A stretch of 64,000 nt of DNA from WRKB01 sp031551145 (GTDB lineage: Bacteria > Desulfobacterota > Desulfovibrionia > Desulfovibrionales > Desulfovibrionaceae): positions 1-64,000 of the forward strand of contig JAVBNZ010000002.1 of assembly GCA_031551145.1 (NCBI GenBank), read 5' to 3'. Positions 50,436-59,635 of this stretch are shown here, one piece after another (the first letter of the stretch is position 1; each line of letters begins with the position of its first letter). The notes under the pieces are model-generated. The model made no database searches. It was not told the origin of the DNA and worked only from the letters and a program-made list of their open reading frames with translations. A program made the position numbers and the translations under genes.

Positions 50436-51710
50436 ATGCTGTATTTGCGCGACGCCGTTTATATGGATGCGGAAAGCTTTGCGCCGCATTCCGGCAATCT
50501 GTCTGTGGAGGAGGGGCCGCTGGGCGCGGTGCGGACGGGGGCGGTCATTCCCCCCGTATCCGAACAAAAACCCGGCGACCGCGTCATCAACTGCCGGGGC
50601 CGTTTCGTTACCCGCGCCTTTGCCTGCGGGCATCACCACATTTATTCCGCCCTGGCCTGCGGCATGCCGCCCGCGCCGAAAACGCCGACCAGCTTTGTTG
50701 AAATTCTGGAACAGATCTGGTGGCGGCTCGACAACCGGCTGGACAGGGACATGATCCTCGCCTCGGCCCTGGCCGCCGGCATGAGAATGGCCAAAAACGG
50801 CGTGACCTTCTGCATCGATCACCACGCCTCGCCCAACGCCGTGGAAGGCAGCCTGGACATCATCGCCGAAGCCTTTGACCGCATCGGCATAGGTCATTTG
50901 CTCTGCTACGAAATTTCCTGCCGCGACGGCGGGGAAATCGCTCAAAAAGGCCTGGCCGAACACGAACGTTATCTGTCGAAGGGCGGCAAAGGCCATGTGG
51001 GCCTGCATGCCTCCTTCACCGTGAGCGACAACGTGCTGGCGCAGGCCGTGGCTCTGGCCCGCAGATTCGATACGGGCATCCACATGCATGTGGCCGAGGC
51101 CAAGTCGGATCAGGAGCACTGCCTGGCGACCCACGGCAAAACCGTGGTGCAACGCCTCAAGGATGCGGGCGCGCTCGAACTGCCCAAGACCATACTCGGC
51201 CATTGCGTGCACATCAGCGAAGAGGACAGGCGGATCCTGGCCGCTGCGCCCTGCTGGGTGGCGCAGAACACGGAATCGAACCTGAACAACAACGTGGGAC
51301 TGGCCGGCTACGGCTACAGCAACAATGTCATGTTGGGCACCGACGGCATGCATTCCGACATGATCCGTTCGGCTCAATCCGCCTATTTTTCCGGCATAGG
51401 AGTTGAAGGGCTTTCGCCCGGCGGCGCATATGCGCGACTGCGCAACGCGCATCGCCACACGGCCCTCTTCGGGCCCTGCGGCGACGGCCCGAACAACCTC
51501 GTCATTCTTGAATATGACGTCCCCACGCTCCTGGAGCAGCACAATGCTCTGGGGCATTTTTTTTACGGGCTGGACGCGGGGCACGTGCACAGCGTGATCA
51601 GCCAAGGCAGGCTGATAGTGGAAAAGGGCAGGCTGCTCGGCTGCGACGAGGACGAACTTCTCGCCTTTGCGCGCGAACAGGCACAACGTCTGTGGCGCAG
51701 GCTGGCGTAA
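50436..51710 (+). CDS. ssnA: SsnA-type aminohydrolase
   Basis: A 424-residue amidohydrolase-superfamily protein of the SsnA type found only in yge/ygf-like clusters. FACGHHHIYSALACG replaces the usual HxH with a histidine triplet, IHMHVAEAKSDQEHC and GHCVHISEEDRR follow, and LGTDGMHSDMIRSA ends the metal site. The start at 50436 has a GGGAG site. It lies 73 bases after hyuA and before ygfK, the same order as in E. coli relatives. The substrate is not assigned by sequence. Confidence 0.88.
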   Translation: MLYLRDAVYMDAESFAPHSGNLSVEEGPLGAVRTGAVIPPVSEQKPGDRVINCRGRFVTRAFACGHHHIYSALACGMPPAPKTPTSFVEILEQIWWRLDNRLDRDMILASALAAGMRMAKNGVTFCIDHHASPNAVEGSLDIIAEAFDRIGIGHLLCYEISCRDGGEIAQKGLAEHERYLSKGGKGHVGLHASFTVSDNVLAQAVALARRFDTGIHMHVAEAKSDQEHCLATHGKTVVQRLKDAGALELPKTILGHCVHISEEDRRILAAAPCWVAQNTESNLNNNVGLAGYGYSNNVMLGTDGMHSDMIRSAQSAYFSGIGVEGLSPGGAYARLRNAHRHTALFGPCGDGPNNLVILEYDVPTLLEQHNALGHFFYGLDAGHVHSVISQGRLIVEKGRLLGCDEDELLAFAREQAQRLWRRLA

Positions 51711-51740
51711 GGTATTTCATCAGGCATTCAGGAGGCTCGG

Positions 51741-54473
51741 ATGGCTACGGATCATATGTACGGCATGAAGGCCGAAGACCTGTTGCGCTGGATTCTGCGC
51801 GACCTCGAAAAAGGCTCCGCCCTGGGCATAGTGAAGGATCTGTTCTTTGCCCCGGGCAGTGACGATCCTTTTCGATGTGAGCGTTACGGCGTAACCCTTG
51901 AAAGCCCCTTCGGCGCGGCGGCCGGTCCGCACACGCAGATGGCGCAGAATCTTGTCGCCGCCTGGCTGACCGGCGCGCGGTACATGGAACTCAAGACCGT
52001 GCAGGTGCTCGACAGGATTACCGTCACCAAGCCCTGTATCGACATGGCCGACGAAGGCTACAACTGCGAATGGTCGCAGGAGCTGAATCTGGATCAGAGC
52101 TATGGGGAATACCTGAAAGCCTGGGTGCTGATCCACGTGCTGCACGATCGTCTTTTCGGCCCCGGCAGGCCGGGCGTGATCTTCAACATGAGCGCCGGCT
52201 ACAGCATGGAAGGCATCTTGAGCCCCACGGTGCAGCGTTTTCTGGATCGCATGTCCGATGCATCAAGCGACGTGGCGGAGCTGAAAAAGAGCCTGGCCGC
52301 CGTGTATCCCCGCGCGGCCGAACTGGATATCCCCGGCCGCATCAGCGACAACCTCACCATTTCCTGCATGCACGGCTGCCCCCCGCGGGAAGTGGAAAGC
52401 ATAGCCCTGTACTTTGTGGAGCAGCGCGGCCTCAACACCACGCTCAAGATGAACCCCACCCTGCTGGGGGCGGAAGCCGTGCGCGGCATATTGAACACGG
52501 CCCTGGGCTATGCGGTCGAAGTGCCCGACATCGCTTTCGAGCACGACATCCCCTATGCCGAAGCCCGGCGCATCGTCACGAACTGCCTGGCCGCGGCCGC
52601 GAAAAGGGGCGTGCGCTTCAGCGTCAAGCTGACCAATACGCTCGAAACCCTGAACACAAACCACAACCTGCCGGCCAACGAAAAAATGCTCTATCTGAGC
52701 GGGCGGGCCCTGCACCCGATTTCCATTTCCCTGGCCGCCAAACTGCAAAAGGATTTCAACGGCGAACTCGATATTTCCTTCTGCGCCGGGGTGGACGCTT
52801 TGAACGCGGCGGACATGGTCGCCTGCGGCCTTTCCCCGGTCACGGTCTGTTCGGATCTGCTCAAGCCCGGCGGCTACGGCCGCTTCGCCCAGTATGTCTC
52901 CGGTTTGCGCACAGCCATGCGCGAAGCGGGCGCGGGCTCGATCGAGGCCTTTATCACGGCGCGGGCCGGACTGAGCAATCCGGCCGACCTCAAGGCCGCG
53001 ATGATCAAGAATCTGGAAAGCTGCGCCGAGGCCGCCCGCGCGCCGGGTTCGCGTTACGCCAAGGCCGCTTCGGGCAATCCGGACGTCAAGAGTGCCCGTC
53101 CGTTGTCCGCCCTGGACTGCTTTGCCGCCCCCTGCATGGAAGCCTGTCCGGCGGGGCAGCATATTCCGGCCTATCTGGAGCGCACGGCCGCCGGGGATAT
53201 GGACGGAGCGCTCAAGGTCATCCTGGGCACCAATCCCTTCCCGCATGTGCTGGGCAAGATGTGCAACCAGGCCTGCCGCAAAAAGTGCATGCGATCACAT
53301 TACGACGAGCCCTTGCGCATCCGCGAAATCAAGCAGTGCGCCGCCGAATGCGGGAACGCCGCACCCGTTCCGGCCCCGGCGAACGGGCTCGGCGTCGCGG
53401 TGGTCGGCGCGGGGCCGGCCGGTTTGTCCTGCGCATATTTCCTGACCCTGGCCGGCTGCGCGGTGGAAGTGTTCGAGGCCGAAGACAAGGCCGGCGGCCG
53501 CATTTTACGCCGCATGCCGCGTGAAGCGGAGCGCACGGAGCGCGACCTGCGGAGCATACTCGATCTCGGCGTGCAACTGAAGCTTGAGCGGCGCATCGAC
53601 GCGGCCGAACTCGCAAAGCTCAGTGCCGGGCGCGACGCCGTATACCTGGCCGTGGGGCCGGGCGGGGAACCCGCCGGCAGTTGCGACGACAAGGTCGTGG
53701 TGCGGCGCTTCGGCGTGGGCGAGCCCTCGGTGGTGGAATCCGTGGGGGAGGGCCGGCGGGCCGCCGAAGAAATCCTTGCCCGCCTGGGCTGTATCGCTCC
53801 CGCGCGCGGGGCGGGTCGCGGCGCGTTGAGCATCGACACTCTGCGCGTTCGCCAATCCTTCAGGCGCGAAGCCCGCAAGGCGCTCGACGCGGAAAGCACG
53901 GCTGCGGAAGCCTCTCGCTGCCTGCAATGCGACGCCTATTGCGGAATCTGCGTCACGGTCTGTCCCAACCGGGCCAATCTGCTGATTGCCTCGCGGGAAC
54001 GCGGCCTGCCCCTGCAGGAGATCCGGCGCGGAGAAAACGGCGGCGTGCGCATCATCACTTCGGCCGTGGGTCGCATACGCAAGGTGTCGCAGGTGGTGAA
54101 CCTGGGCGACTTCTGCAACGAATGCGGCAACTGCGCCGTCTTTTGTTCCTCGGCCGGCGCGCCGTACAGGGACAAATGGCGCCTGCATCTGAGCAAAGCC
54201 TCGTTCACCGCGGATGCGAACGGCTTTTACCTGAGCGCCCCCGACAGGCTGGAGGGCAAACGGCAGGGCCGGCCTTTCAGCCTGCGCAGGGAAAACAGCA
54301 GGTATATCTATGAGGACGCCCGCCTGCGCGCCGTTCTGGACGGGGAAAGTCTCGCGGTCATGGAAGCGGAACTGCCGGGCAGCGGAAACTTTGCTTCATC
54401 GGCCTGCGCAGTGGAAGCGGCCGTATTTTTTGAACTGGCGGAAATGAACGGTTTACGAACGTTACATCGGTAG
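51741..54473 (+). CDS. ygfK: YgfK-type Fe-S flavoprotein oxidoreductase
   Basis: A 910-residue multidomain protein. An N-terminal dihydroorotate-dehydrogenase-like barrel (about 1-430) is followed by a cysteine-rich domain (CFAAPCMEACPAGQHIPAYL and CNQACRKKCMR), an FAD/NAD domain (VAVVGAGPAGLSCAYFL, EDKAGGRI) and C-terminal 4Fe-4S motifs (CLQCDAYCGICVTVCPNR; CNECGNCAVFCSSAGAP). It resembles a fused glutamate synthase small subunit. The database name is putative selenate reductase, but in this cluster a reductive purine step is more likely. Shorter than E. coli YgfK (about 1032). Confidence 0.9.
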   Translation: MATDHMYGMKAEDLLRWILRDLEKGSALGIVKDLFFAPGSDDPFRCERYGVTLESPFGAAAGPHTQMAQNLVAAWLTGARYMELKTVQVLDRITVTKPCIDMADEGYNCEWSQELNLDQSYGEYLKAWVLIHVLHDRLFGPGRPGVIFNMSAGYSMEGILSPTVQRFLDRMSDASSDVAELKKSLAAVYPRAAELDIPGRISDNLTISCMHGCPPREVESIALYFVEQRGLNTTLKMNPTLLGAEAVRGILNTALGYAVEVPDIAFEHDIPYAEARRIVTNCLAAAAKRGVRFSVKLTNTLETLNTNHNLPANEKMLYLSGRALHPISISLAAKLQKDFNGELDISFCAGVDALNAADMVACGLSPVTVCSDLLKPGGYGRFAQYVSGLRTAMREAGAGSIEAFITARAGLSNPADLKAAMIKNLESCAEAARAPGSRYAKAASGNPDVKSARPLSALDCFAAPCMEACPAGQHIPAYLERTAAGDMDGALKVILGTNPFPHVLGKMCNQACRKKCMRSHYDEPLRIREIKQCAAECGNAAPVPAPANGLGVAVVGAGPAGLSCAYFLTLAGCAVEVFEAEDKAGGRILRRMPREAERTERDLRSILDLGVQLKLERRIDAAELAKLSAGRDAVYLAVGPGGEPAGSCDDKVVVRRFGVGEPSVVESVGEGRRAAEEILARLGCIAPARGAGRGALSIDTLRVRQSFRREARKALDAESTAAEASRCLQCDAYCGICVTVCPNRANLLIASRERGLPLQEIRRGENGGVRIITSAVGRIRKVSQVVNLGDFCNECGNCAVFCSSAGAPYRDKWRLHLSKASFTADANGFYLSAPDRLEGKRQGRPFSLRRENSRYIYEDARLRAVLDGESLAVMEAELPGSGNFASSACAVEAAVFFELAEMNGLRTLHR

Positions 54474-54528
54474 AACAATTTTACCGTCAATCTTTTTCAG
54501 AGCATTTTTCACTTCAGGAGCATGCATC

Positions 54529-55992
54529 ATGTCTGATACTCCCCAGCCCACGCAGCCGGCGGCAAGGCACAGCGAACTCATTTTCGGGCTCGACGCCGAC
54601 CCTCCCTTTGTCACCACGCTGCTGGCCGCCGTCCAACATATTCTGGCCATGATCCTCGGGGTCATGACCCCGCCGGCCCTGGTGGCCGGGGCGCTCGGCG
54701 CGCCTGCCGACGTCATCGCCTATCTCGTCAGCATGTCGCTCTTTTTTGCGGGTTTGAGCATCTTCGTGCAGGTTACCCGGCCCCTGGGCATAGGATCGGG
54801 CATGATGAACGTGCAGGCCACCAGCTTCGCCTTCCCGAGCACGCTCATCGCCATCGGCACAGGCTTCATGCACCAACAGGGCATGAGTTGGGAGCAGAGC
54901 ATCAACACCCTGCTCGGCACCTGTTTCGTCGGCTCTTCCATCATGGTTATCGGGGCCTACACCGTAACGCATCTGCGCAAGGTCATCACCCATACCGTGG
55001 CCGGCGTGACGGTGCTGATGATCGGCGCCTCGCTCGTCAAAGTGGGCGCGGTGGAACTGGGCGGCGGCTTTGCGGCCGGGAAAGCGGGCACTTTCGGTGA
55101 ACTTTCCAACCTTGCCCTGGGTGCGCTGGTCATCTTGAGTGTGGTCGGGATCAACCGTTTCAAGAACCCCACGTTGCGCATGTGCTCCCTGGTCATCGGC
55201 ATGGGGATGGGCTTTATCGCCGCCGTCTTCATGGGCAAGGTGGACTGGAGCATACTTGACAAATCCCGCAGCTTCTTCATGCTGCCCGTGCCTTTCAAGT
55301 TCGGTTTCTTCGGTTTCGATTGGCAATCCTTCATCGTTCTTTCCTTCATTTTTCTTGTGCTGATCATTGAAGCCATAGGCGATATCACGGCCACGGCCTC
55401 GGTGTCCGAGCAGCCCACGCGCGGGCCGCTTTACCGCAGCCGGCTCAAGGGCGGCATACTTTGCGGCGGGATTTTCAGCGCCATCGCCGCTGTTTTCGGC
55501 TGCTTCCCGCAGATCACCTTTGCCCAGAACAACGGGGTCATCCAGCTCTCCGGCGTGGCCAGCCGCAAGGTGGGACGTTTCTGCGGCGTGCTGTTCGTTC
55601 TTTTCGCTCTGTTTCCCGTGGTTGTTGTGGTGTTTGAACTGTTGCCGCGCCCCGTGCTCGGCGGCGCGTTGGTCGTGCTGTTCGGCACCATAGCCACCTC
55701 GGGCATACGCATATTGGCGGAAAACGGCATCAACCGGCGGGAGAGCATTGTCATTGCCTCGGCCATCGGAGTGGGCCTGGTTTCCATGCTGATGCCCGAC
55801 ATCTTCCACAAGATGGGCAGGGTATTCCAGATCTTCTTTGATTCGCCCGTGGTTTCCGGCGGGGTTACGGCCATGATCGTGCATCAGATTCTGCCCAAGG
55901 ACGCCTCGCACGAAGTGGAGGAAGAAGACGACGAACCGCAGGAATTCTACATTCCCGAAAATGCCGGTGAAGGTTTGCAATCCGACAAGTAA
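54529..55992 (+). CDS. NCS2-family purine permease
   Basis: A 487-residue nucleobase:cation symporter-2 protein with 12-14 membrane helices. FVTTLLAAVQHILAMILGVMTPPALV is the N-terminal signature; IEAIGDITATASVS is the substrate-site motif and AQNNGVIQLSGVASRKVG the second. The group includes xanthine, urate and uracil carriers; a xanthine or urate substrate is expected from the cluster. It lies 55 bases after ygfK. Confidence 0.93.
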   Translation: MSDTPQPTQPAARHSELIFGLDADPPFVTTLLAAVQHILAMILGVMTPPALVAGALGAPADVIAYLVSMSLFFAGLSIFVQVTRPLGIGSGMMNVQATSFAFPSTLIAIGTGFMHQQGMSWEQSINTLLGTCFVGSSIMVIGAYTVTHLRKVITHTVAGVTVLMIGASLVKVGAVELGGGFAAGKAGTFGELSNLALGALVILSVVGINRFKNPTLRMCSLVIGMGMGFIAAVFMGKVDWSILDKSRSFFMLPVPFKFGFFGFDWQSFIVLSFIFLVLIIEAIGDITATASVSEQPTRGPLYRSRLKGGILCGGIFSAIAAVFGCFPQITFAQNNGVIQLSGVASRKVGRFCGVLFVLFALFPVVVVVFELLPRPVLGGALVVLFGTIATSGIRILAENGINRRESIVIASAIGVGLVSMLMPDIFHKMGRVFQIFFDSPVVSGGVTAMIVHQILPKDASHEVEEEDDEPQEFYIPENAGEGLQSDK

Positions 55993-56064
55993 GAACGGAA
56001 AAACGCGGTGTTCCGGCACGGTACGGACAAAGCGCGCCGTGCCGGAAATACGGACGGGTACGTT

Positions 56065-56907
56065 ATGAACTACGCGGACGATACAATAGTGGTGCGGGGG
56101 GCCGGGGATCTCGCCACGGGCGTGATTCGGACGCTCTGGCGGGCGGGCTTCAAGGTCGCGGCTTTGGAGCTTCCCGCTCCGCTCACCATCCGGCGTAGCG
56201 TGGCCGTGAGCACGGCCGTGTCGGAGGGCCTCTGCGTGGTGGAGGATATCACCGCCGCGTTTGTCCCGGACCCCGCCGCCTGCGCCGGCCTGTGGGCACG
56301 GGAGATTGTTCCCGTGCTGGCCGATCCCGCAATGCGCTGCCTCAAGCAGCTCAAGCCGATCACTCTGGTGGATGCGATCATCGCCAAGCGCAACACGGGC
56401 ATGCGCAGGGATCTCGCGCCCATAACCGTCGCCCTGGGCCCCGGCTTCACGGCGCCCGACGATGCGGACTGCGTGGTGGAAACCATGCGCGGACATGATT
56501 TGGGCCGGCTTATCACCAGCGGGGCGGCCCTTCCCAACACCGGCATTCCCGGCGAACTGGGCGGCCGGAGCGCGGAGCGCGTGATCCATGCGCCTTGCGC
56601 CGGTCTGGTCGAACACATCTGTAAAATCGGCGACAGGGTGGCGGAAGGCGAAGCGCTTTTCAGCGTGGGCGGCCAAATCGTCTGTTCGCGCATTGCGGGC
56701 ACCCTGCGCGGCCTGATCGCGCGGGGCACGGCGGTGCGGGCCGGCACAAAATGCGCTGATGTCGATCCCCGCCCGGAAGAAGAAGTGGATTGGCGCAGCA
56801 TTTCCGACAAGGCCCGCGCCTTGGGCGGAGCCGTGCTGGAAGCCTGCTTCATGCTTGCCCGGCAAAAAGGACTGACCCTGCGGGCGGACAGGCACGCCGC
56901 AAGGTGA
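56065..56907 (+). CDS. yqeB: YqeB/EF2563-type selenium-dependent molybdenum hydroxylase maturation protein
   Basis: A 280-residue protein of the YqeB family. It opens IVVRGAGDLATGVIRTLWRAGFKVAALE, a Rossmann-like nucleotide fold, and ends in a lipoyl-like beta domain (VIHAPCAGLVEHICKIGDRVAEGEALFSVGG). Members co-occur with selenium-dependent Mo hydroxylases and are thought to serve in their maturation. The next gene is the molybdoenzyme, with 26 bases between. Confidence 0.9.
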   Translation: MNYADDTIVVRGAGDLATGVIRTLWRAGFKVAALELPAPLTIRRSVAVSTAVSEGLCVVEDITAAFVPDPAACAGLWAREIVPVLADPAMRCLKQLKPITLVDAIIAKRNTGMRRDLAPITVALGPGFTAPDDADCVVETMRGHDLGRLITSGAALPNTGIPGELGGRSAERVIHAPCAGLVEHICKIGDRVAEGEALFSVGGQIVCSRIAGTLRGLIARGTAVRAGTKCADVDPRPEEEVDWRSISDKARALGGAVLEACFMLARQKGLTLRADRHAAR

Positions 56908-56933
56908 TGCGCCCCTGCGGAAAGGAGAAGAAT

Positions 56934-59498
56934 ATGGCGTCTTTTACCGTGAATGGAAAAACGGTGCGGAGTTCCAACGAGCGCATGAAGCTTCTGGATT
57001 TCCTGCGTGACGAACTGAGGCTGACTTCCGTGAAAAACGGTTGCGGCGAAGGGGCCTGCGGCACCTGTACCGTGCTTGTGGACGGCAAGGCCACCCGCGC
57101 CTGCGTGCCCGTGCTGGGCAAGTTGGAGGGCAAGAGCGTCGTCACCGTTGAAGGCTTAAGCGCAAGGGAACAGGAAGTCTACGCCTACGCCTTTGCCTCG
57201 GCCGGCGCGGTGCAGTGCGGCTTCTGCATTCCCGGCATGGTCATCAGCGCCAAGGGCCTGCTCGACGTCGTGCCCGCCCCCTCGCGCGAAGAAGTGAAAA
57301 AAGCTCTGCGCGGCAACATCTGCCGCTGCACCGGCTATGTGAAGATCGAGGACGCCGTGCTGCTGGCCGCCGGGTTTTTCAGGGAAAACAGGGCGATTCC
57401 TCAGGAAACCGGGCAGGGCAAACTGGGCGAGAACCTTCCGCGCCTCGACGCGCGGGAGAAAACGCTGGGCACGGGCTGCTATGTCGACGATCTCATCTTC
57501 GACGGCATGGTGTACGCCAAGGCCCTGCGCACCAAATATCCCAGGGCGAGGATACGCGGCATCGACGTTTCGAAGGCGGCGGCCCATCCCGACTGTCTGC
57601 GCGTGATCACGGCCGCCGACATTCCGGGCGCGAAAAAGCTCGGCCACCTGGTCAAGGACTGGGACGCGCTGATCGCCGTGGGCGAGGTCACCCGCTATGT
57701 GGGCGATTCTCTGGCCCTGGCCGTAACGCGGCGCAAAGAGATCCTCGATGAAGTGCTGGATCTCATCGAGGTGGATTATGAAGAGCTCACGCCCGTAACC
57801 TCGCCCGCCGAGGCGCTCGCGCCGGGCGCGCCGCTCATCCACGAAGGCGGCAACCTGCTGCGCAGGGAGATGCTCAACAAGGGCGATGCGGACGCGGCCA
57901 TCGCCAAGGCGGCGCACGTCGTCAGCCGGCATTTTTCCCTGCCCTTCACCGAACATGCCTTTATGGAGCCGGAATGCGCCGTAGCCCTGCCCGACGGGGA
58001 CGGAATAAAGCTCTATACCGCAAGCCAGAGCGTGTACGACGAGCAGCACGAGGTGGCCGATCTTCTGGGGCTGCCGCACGACCAGGTGCATGTGCATTCC
58101 CAACTCGTGGGCGGGGGCTTCGGCGGCAAGGAGGACATGAGCGTGCAGCACCACGCGGCCCTGGCGGCCTGGTTGCTGAAAAAGCCGGTCAAGGTGAAGT
58201 TCTCGCGCAAAGAAAGTCTGCTCGTCCATCCCAAGCGCCACGCCATGGAAATAGACTGCACCGTGGGCTGCGACGAAAACGGCATCATCCTCGGGGCCAA
58301 ATTCGACATTCTTTCGGACACCGGAGCCTACGCCTCGCTCGGCGGGCCGGTGCTGCAGCGCGCCTGCACGCATGCCGGCGGGCCGTACAATTTTCAAAAT
58401 TTTCACGTCGTGGGCCGGGCGGCCTACACCAACAACGTGCCCGGCGGAGCGTTCAGGGGCTTCGGGGTTACGCAGTCGGCCTTTGCCATGGAGTGCTGCC
58501 TGAACCTGCTGGCCGAAAAAGCCGGGCTCTCCCCTTGGGAAATACGCCACAGAAACGCGATTCGGCCGGGACAGGTGCTGCCCAACGGGCAGATCGCCGA
58601 TCCCTCCACCGCCGTGGCCGAATGCCTGGAGGCCGTGAAGGCGGACTATGAAAGCGCGCTCTATGCGGGTGTGGCTTCCTGCTTCAAGAACGCCGGCCTG
58701 GGCGTGGGTGTGCCGGATACGGGCCGCTGCATCTTCTCGGTGGAGCGGGGCAGGGTGCATGTGCGTTCCAGCGCGGCCTGCATAGGCCAGGGCATGGCCA
58801 CGGTGATGCTCCAGATGGCTTGCGAAACCCTGAACATCGCGCCGGAGCTTCTTGTGATCGAACCGCCGGACACGCGCCGTACGCCCAATTCCGGCACCAC
58901 CACCGCCTCCCGCCAGACGCTCGTTACGGGCGAGGCCGTCATCCGGGCGGCCCGTCTGCTCAAGGTCGAGCTGGATGCCGGGAAAACGCTCGCCGATCTC
59001 GAGGGCAGGGAATTTTTCGGCGAATACCTTACGGAAACCGATCCCATGGGCAGTTCCAAGGAATTCCCGGTCAGCCACGTGGCCTACGGCTATGCGGCCC
59101 AGGTGGTGAAACTGGATGCCGGGGGAAAGGTGACGGAGGTGGTTGCGGCTTACGACGTCGGCCGGGTGGTCAATCCCAGGGCGGCCGAGGGACAGATCGA
59201 GGGCGGGGTGGCCATGGGGCTCGGTTATGCCCTGACCGAGGATTTCCCCGTGGAAGGCGGCTATGTGAAAGCCAAATACGGAACGCTCGGTCTGTTCCGG
59301 TCCACGGAAACGCCGCCCATACGCGTGCGCATCGTGCGCCGGGAGGAGGACGGCCCCTTTGCTTACGGAGCCAAGGGCGTGGGCGAACTGGCGACCATTC
59401 CGACCGCGCCGGCCGCGCAGGGGGCCTATTACAAACTGGATGGAGTGTTCCGTACAAAATTGCCGCTGGAAAATACATTTTATAAAAAATCTAAATAA
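56934..59498 (+). CDS. xdhD: Selenium-dependent xanthine dehydrogenase-like molybdenum hydroxylase
   Basis: An 854-residue fusion of a small Fe-S domain and a large Mo domain, with no FAD domain. The N-terminal part (1-160) has two 2Fe-2S sites: CGEGACGTCTVLVDGKATRAC and CGFCIPGMVISAK with CRCTGYVKIEDAV. The molybdopterin part (from about 175) shows GGGFGGKEDMSVQ, GGAFRGFGVTQ and the late GAKGVGELATIPTAPA with the catalytic glutamate (GVGELA). The arrangement is that of XdhD-type selenium-dependent enzymes, which act on xanthine or urate-related purines. Selenium is a labile ligand and no in-frame UGA is present. Start at 56934 has an AAGGAG site. Confidence 0.92.
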   Translation: MASFTVNGKTVRSSNERMKLLDFLRDELRLTSVKNGCGEGACGTCTVLVDGKATRACVPVLGKLEGKSVVTVEGLSAREQEVYAYAFASAGAVQCGFCIPGMVISAKGLLDVVPAPSREEVKKALRGNICRCTGYVKIEDAVLLAAGFFRENRAIPQETGQGKLGENLPRLDAREKTLGTGCYVDDLIFDGMVYAKALRTKYPRARIRGIDVSKAAAHPDCLRVITAADIPGAKKLGHLVKDWDALIAVGEVTRYVGDSLALAVTRRKEILDEVLDLIEVDYEELTPVTSPAEALAPGAPLIHEGGNLLRREMLNKGDADAAIAKAAHVVSRHFSLPFTEHAFMEPECAVALPDGDGIKLYTASQSVYDEQHEVADLLGLPHDQVHVHSQLVGGGFGGKEDMSVQHHAALAAWLLKKPVKVKFSRKESLLVHPKRHAMEIDCTVGCDENGIILGAKFDILSDTGAYASLGGPVLQRACTHAGGPYNFQNFHVVGRAAYTNNVPGGAFRGFGVTQSAFAMECCLNLLAEKAGLSPWEIRHRNAIRPGQVLPNGQIADPSTAVAECLEAVKADYESALYAGVASCFKNAGLGVGVPDTGRCIFSVERGRVHVRSSAACIGQGMATVMLQMACETLNIAPELLVIEPPDTRRTPNSGTTTASRQTLVTGEAVIRAARLLKVELDAGKTLADLEGREFFGEYLTETDPMGSSKEFPVSHVAYGYAAQVVKLDAGGKVTEVVAAYDVGRVVNPRAAEGQIEGGVAMGLGYALTEDFPVEGGYVKAKYGTLGLFRSTETPPIRVRIVRREEDGPFAYGAKGVGELATIPTAPAAQGAYYKLDGVFRTKLPLENTFYKKSK

Positions 59499-59635
59499 TT
59501 CAATATATGATAGTGGTATAGCGGCAAAATCCGCGGCCGGGCGCCGGTACGCGCTCGGCCGCGGGCTCGGAATCTGCGTTCGGGAACGGTTTGGTGCGTT
59601 TTTGCTCCATTGTCCAAACAGTAACGGGTGACTCA
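59499..59635 (+). other. Gap before the porin gene with a GC-rich hairpin
   Basis: A stem CCGCGGCCG / CGGCCGCGG at about 59531-59564 may end the upstream transcript. Just after it, TTGGTGCGTTTTTGC looks like a sigma-54 box but has nine, not ten, bases between GG and GC. No gene was seen. Confidence 0.4.

Noticed and set aside
54474..54528. Another copy of the dispersed repeat before the permease (AGAGCATTTTTCACTT)
   Set aside because: Only about ten bases match the head of the repeat and the later blocks are missing; chance similarity is likely.
56790..56933. Upstream extension of the molybdoenzyme frame
   Set aside because: It overlaps the yqeB coding end and has no homology; the ATG at 56934 has a good ribosome site and begins the 2Fe-2S domain.
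56934..59498. Selenocysteine insertion in the selenium-dependent molybdoenzyme
   Set aside because: The frame has no internal UGA; this enzyme group carries a labile selenium ligand rather than selenocysteine.
59591..59605. Sigma-54-like TTGGTGCGTTTTTGC before the porin gene
   Set aside because: GG and GC are nine bases apart, not ten; this spacing is not used by sigma-54. No TGAGA-type palindromes lie upstream.
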